NCBI GenBank assembly: GCA_038061815.1
Contig: JBBTYK010000042.1
Span: forward strand, 1-14,711
Direction: 5' to 3'
From: JBBTXJ01 sp038061815
GTDB lineage: Bacteria; Patescibacteriota; Patescibacteriia; Magasanikbacterales; JBBTXJ01
DNA length: 14,711 nucleotides
Of the stretch, positions 13,160-14,711 are shown piece by piece. The notes under the pieces are model-generated. The model was not told the DNA's origin. It searched no databases and saw nothing but the letters and a program-made list of their open reading frames with translations. The position numbers were made by a program, and so were the translations under genes. Position 1 is the stretch's first letter. Every line of letters begins with the position of its first letter.

Positions 13160-13527
13160 GGAATCCGCGCCGCAACGCCCAAAAAAATCCTCAAAAAATC
13201 AAACAGCGCGCGGTCAGGCTGGCCGGGAAACGCCGTACTCGCCGCCAATCCGAGCACATACTGTACCACAAGCGCCCGACGATACGAACGCCGTATCTGT
13301 GGATAGTGCGCAATCGGCTCCGCGGCGACCAATTTATCGCCGCTCCCCGCCCGAACCACCTCCGCATGCACGAGCATCCCGGGCTCAAGCCGCGGCGACT
13401 GCTTGCTCGCAATTTTCTTGACGCCGGTTGCGTGCGCCACCACCAACCCGCGCTCGTGCGTATACAGCGTAATGCGCTGGTCGTATTCCCGAATGTCCTC
13501 ACGAGCCAGCACGATGGCGGTCAACAT
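13160..13527 (-). CDS. recO: DNA repair protein RecO, N-terminal part (cut by gap)
   Basis: The visible 122 residues form the N-terminal OB-fold of RecO and the start of its helical domain. TAIVLAREDIREYDQRITLYTHERGLV is the family opening ('teaiVLrrrdygEaDrlltlfTrerGlv'), followed by GVKKIASKQSPRLEPGMLVHAEV and the AEPIAHYP strand. The helical domain begins ALVVQYVLGLAA. RecO, with RecR, loads RecA onto SSB-coated single-stranded DNA in gap repair. I place the start at the ATG at 13527, which overlaps the end of ruvX by 29 bases; a TTG at 13539 would add four residues without family support. Coupled with ruvX, so this is a small recombination operon. The zinc-finger or helical C-terminus is not visible because of the gap. 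Confidence 0.87.
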
Positions 13528-13897
13528 AGGTTTCAGCAATCATCATCGCGGCGGCGCTGTCTATCGGAATATTAAAGTCCTTGGCAAACCGCGCCGCGGC
13601 CTGCGTGCTCAAGCGTTCATCAACGGTTTCTATCGTCCAATCCGTTTCATCGCGCAAAAATTGCGCCACCAGTTCAACCACGTCCGCTTGCGGCCCGCGT
13701 TCGCCGGACAGGGTGTATGGCATACCCAGCACTATCGTGGTGACTTTTTTTTCTTTGATAATAGGCGCGAGGTCCGTGCGCAAATTCCACTTGCCGGCGT
13801 TCGGAATGGGCGAGAGCGGAACCGGCGTGCTCGTGCCCTCCGGCACCAGCGCCAGACCTATCGTCTTTTCGCCATAATCCATTGCCAAAATGCTCAT
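13499..13897 (-). CDS. ruvX: Putative pre-16S rRNA nuclease / Holliday junction resolvase-like protein (RuvX/YqgF)
   Basis: A 132-residue RNase H-fold protein. The N-terminal ILAMDYGEKTIGLAL (3-17) carries the first catalytic aspartate (D7) in the family's 'lglDyGtkriGvA' motif. The middle IVLGMPYTLSGERGPQADVV matches 'iVvGlPl.mdGseg.qa..v'. ETVDERLSTQAA carries the second acid site (DERLST), and the last acidic site is in the usual C-terminal region (IDSAAAMMIAETYVD; family 'vDs.AAaiILqdyld'). YqgF matures 16S rRNA in E. coli; the resolvase role is older annotation. The frame remains open upstream to 14074, but the family begins at MSILAMDYG. An extended -10 (13906-13914) just upstream fits the ATG at 13897. 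First gene of ruvX-recO. Confidence 0.93.
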   Translation of the reverse strand: MSILAMDYGEKTIGLALVPEGTSTPVPLSPIPNAGKWNLRTDLAPIIKEKKVTTIVLGMPYTLSGERGPQADVVELVAQFLRDETDWTIETVDERLSTQAAARFAKDFNIPIDSAAAMMIAETYVDRHRAGS

Positions 13898-13905
13898 AGG
13901 CGGGT

Positions 13906-13914
13906 ATAGTACCA
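13906..13914 (-). promoter_or_regulatory. Extended -10 promoter of ruvX-recO
   Basis: The minus strand reads TG-G-TACTAT (13914-13906). The ATG at 13897 lies eight bases after it, so the mRNA is predicted to be leaderless or nearly so. TATACC (13908-13903) overlaps and is a less likely alternative. No SD. Confidence 0.5.
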
Positions 13915-13944
13915 TAAACCGTAAAAATTGACATAATCCATAAT

Positions 13945-13973
13945 TTGCCAATTTTTTTATCCTCTGATACAGT
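13945..13973 (+). promoter_or_regulatory. Promoter of the toxin-antitoxin operon
   Basis: TTGCCA (13945-13950), 17 bp, TACAGT (13968-13973), the last preceded by TG to make an extended -10. Start near 13980 gives a leader of about 20 bases without an SD. The divergent ruvX promoter is about 30 bp away, so an antitoxin-operator complex here might also affect ruvX. Confidence 0.5.
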
Positions 13974-13999
13974 AGAATCCTAGAAATAACCCAACATCT

Positions 14000-14242
14000 A
14001 TGCGTACTAAAACCAAACCAGCGGTAGTTGCGTTTCCACTTACAAGCATCCGCACTCTTTATCGCAGTAAACACGGCCGGCGGAAAACAATCGTGTTTGA
14101 AGCGGACGTAAAAGCCCTCAAGAAAGTGAACGAACCAAACACTATAGACGAAATGGTAGCCGAGGCAAAATTAGAATATACTCTCGGTCTAACCAAGACG
14201 TTTACTTCTGCGAAGGCGCTCGTCAAAGAGTTGCGGTCTTGA
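14000..14242 (+). CDS. Putative antitoxin of a type II toxin-antitoxin pair
   Basis: An 80-residue protein immediately upstream of a RelE/YafQ-like toxin gene, six bases from stop to start. I do not recognise the family with certainty. The N-terminal half is basic (KTKPAVVAFPLTSIRTLYRSKHGRRKTIVFEADVK), and the C-terminal half is an acidic-to-neutral helix (NTIDEMVAEAKLEYTLGLTKTFTSAKALVKELRS). That arrangement, a possible DNA-binding start followed by a toxin-wrapping tail, is what antitoxins of this class show. The tail's 'EAKLEYTLGLTKTFTSAKALVKEL' is typical of a toxin-binding helix. Its role is inferred mainly from position, size and the identified toxin downstream. It likely represses its own promoter at 13945-13973. 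Confidence 0.72.
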   Translation: MRTKTKPAVVAFPLTSIRTLYRSKHGRRKTIVFEADVKALKKVNEPNTIDEMVAEAKLEYTLGLTKTFTSAKALVKELRS

Positions 14243-14248
14243 CGTTTT

Positions 14249-14521
14249 ATGCGGCTCAATCGTTCCTCACGGTTTAAGCGGTCATACAAAAAACTGCCGT
14301 CTCATATTCAGGACGATTTCGATGAAAAAATAGAAACCTTCACACGCAACCCATTCCACCCATCTCTACATACCCACAAACTAAGTGGCAACTTGGCAGA
14401 TTATTATGCTTTTTACTTGCGAGATGGTTACCGGGTTCTTTTTGACTTCATAAAAGACGGCGTAGTAATATTGGTCAACGTCGGCAATCACAACGACTAC
14501 CAAAAATGGTCGCGCGGATAG
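14249..14521 (+). CDS. RelE/YafQ-like ribosome-dependent mRNA interferase toxin
   Basis: A 90-residue protein with the ParE/RelE fold pattern. The basic first helices (RFKRSYKKLPSHIQDDFDEKIETFTRNPFHPSLHTHKL) are followed by the beta core SGNLADYYAFYLRDGYRVLFDFIKDGVVILVNVGNHNDYQ. The 'NPFHPSLHTHKLSG' and 'YRVLF' segments and the terminal 'NVGNHNDYQKW' are characteristic of the YafQ/RelE-type group, in which C-terminal His/Asp/Tyr residues contribute to cleavage of mRNA in the ribosomal A site. The catalytic-type residues are present, so the toxin looks intact. It is expressed from the same operon as the upstream antitoxin, with no SD of its own, so coupling is likely. Confidence 0.86.
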   Translation: MRLNRSSRFKRSYKKLPSHIQDDFDEKIETFTRNPFHPSLHTHKLSGNLADYYAFYLRDGYRVLFDFIKDGVVILVNVGNHNDYQKWSRG

Positions 14522-14538
14522 ATAAACGGTTTCTTTTT

Positions 14539-14711
14539 ATGGATTTCAAAGAACTGCAAAGAAAGGTCATAAAAAATCTAATAAAATACGGCGAAAAATA
14601 TCATGTGAACATTGATGAAGATTTTGCCTTGCTCAAATTCTATGAAGAGGCCGGCGAACTCGCGCAAGCGGTTTTAATCCACCGGAAGAAGAGCCGCCCG
14701 GAAAAACATGT
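14539..14711 (+). CDS. MazG-like nucleotide pyrophosphohydrolase, 5' part (cut by window end)
   Basis: The 57 complete codons from ATG 14539 encode an all-helical N-terminus, MDFKELQRKVIKNLIKYGEK, followed by FALLKFYEEAGELAQAVLIHRKKSRPEKH. The EEAGELAQA segment (about residues 39-47) is the acidic, metal-binding EExxE helix of the MazG/all-alpha NTP-pyrophosphatase superfamily, which hydrolyses (d)NTPs to NMP and pyrophosphate for nucleotide-pool cleaning. Only the first half of the domain is inside the window, so subgroup and length cannot be judged. It begins 17 bp after the toxin stop and may belong to the same transcript. No SD. Confidence 0.8.
   Translation, partial: MDFKELQRKVIKNLIKYGEKYHVNIDEDFALLKFYEEAGELAQAVLIHRKKSRPEKH

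Overview
The window reads as a fragment of a small-genome bacterium, most likely a member of the Patescibacteria/CPR. Pointers are short intergenic spaces, mostly SD-less and near-leaderless starts, ATGA-overlapping housekeeping genes, a Gmad2/GerMN lipoprotein-like protein, an F420-ligase-like protein without other F420 genes, and a compact aspartyl-tRNA synthetase lacking the usual bacterial insertion. This assignment is inferred from gene style; no rRNA marker is present. The assembly carries a run of 100 N at 13060-13159.

Layout. 1-3359 (+ strand): an ABC exporter, a FAM173-like membrane-anchored methyltransferase and a CofE-domain protein. A 3'-terminal remnant of pyrD lies on the minus strand between the first two. 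3358-4461 (- strand): no credible protein gene, but a self-contained transcription unit. It has a near-consensus sigma70 promoter (TTGACA, 17 bp, TAAACT), about 1.06 kb full of stable hairpins (six GNRA-capped, one UUCG-capped), and a Rho-independent terminator. I interpret it as a large structured non-coding RNA that I cannot assign to a known family. It is the strongest candidate for something undescribed.

4501-9161 (- strand): a tight operon aspS-scpA-scpB-dacA-Gmad2/GerMN, ending in a terminator. It links tRNA charging, chromosome condensation (SMC-ScpAB) and cell-wall trimming. A divergent promoter at 9175-9203 drives a GC-rich purine nucleoside phosphorylase-like gene, the only gene here with a textbook Shine-Dalgarno sequence, followed by its own terminator.

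10114-11608: an accessory block. An AT-rich SAM methyltransferase gene is bracketed by a perfect 12-bp inverted repeat (TTGCTACGGGTG / CACCCGTAGCAA) and a 9-bp outer pair (GTTAGGCGT / ACGCCTAAC), with dense nested palindromes on both sides. The far edge of the block carries a 37-bp near-copy of the end of the neighbouring GT39-type glycosyltransferase gene. This looks like a mobile cassette or a rearranged duplication.

11609-13897 (- strand): ruvX, recO (cut by the gap) and the glycosyltransferase (5' end in the gap). 14000-14711 (+ strand), divergent from ruvX: a toxin-antitoxin pair with a RelE/YafQ-like toxin, then the beginning of a MazG-like pyrophosphohydrolase cut by the window end.
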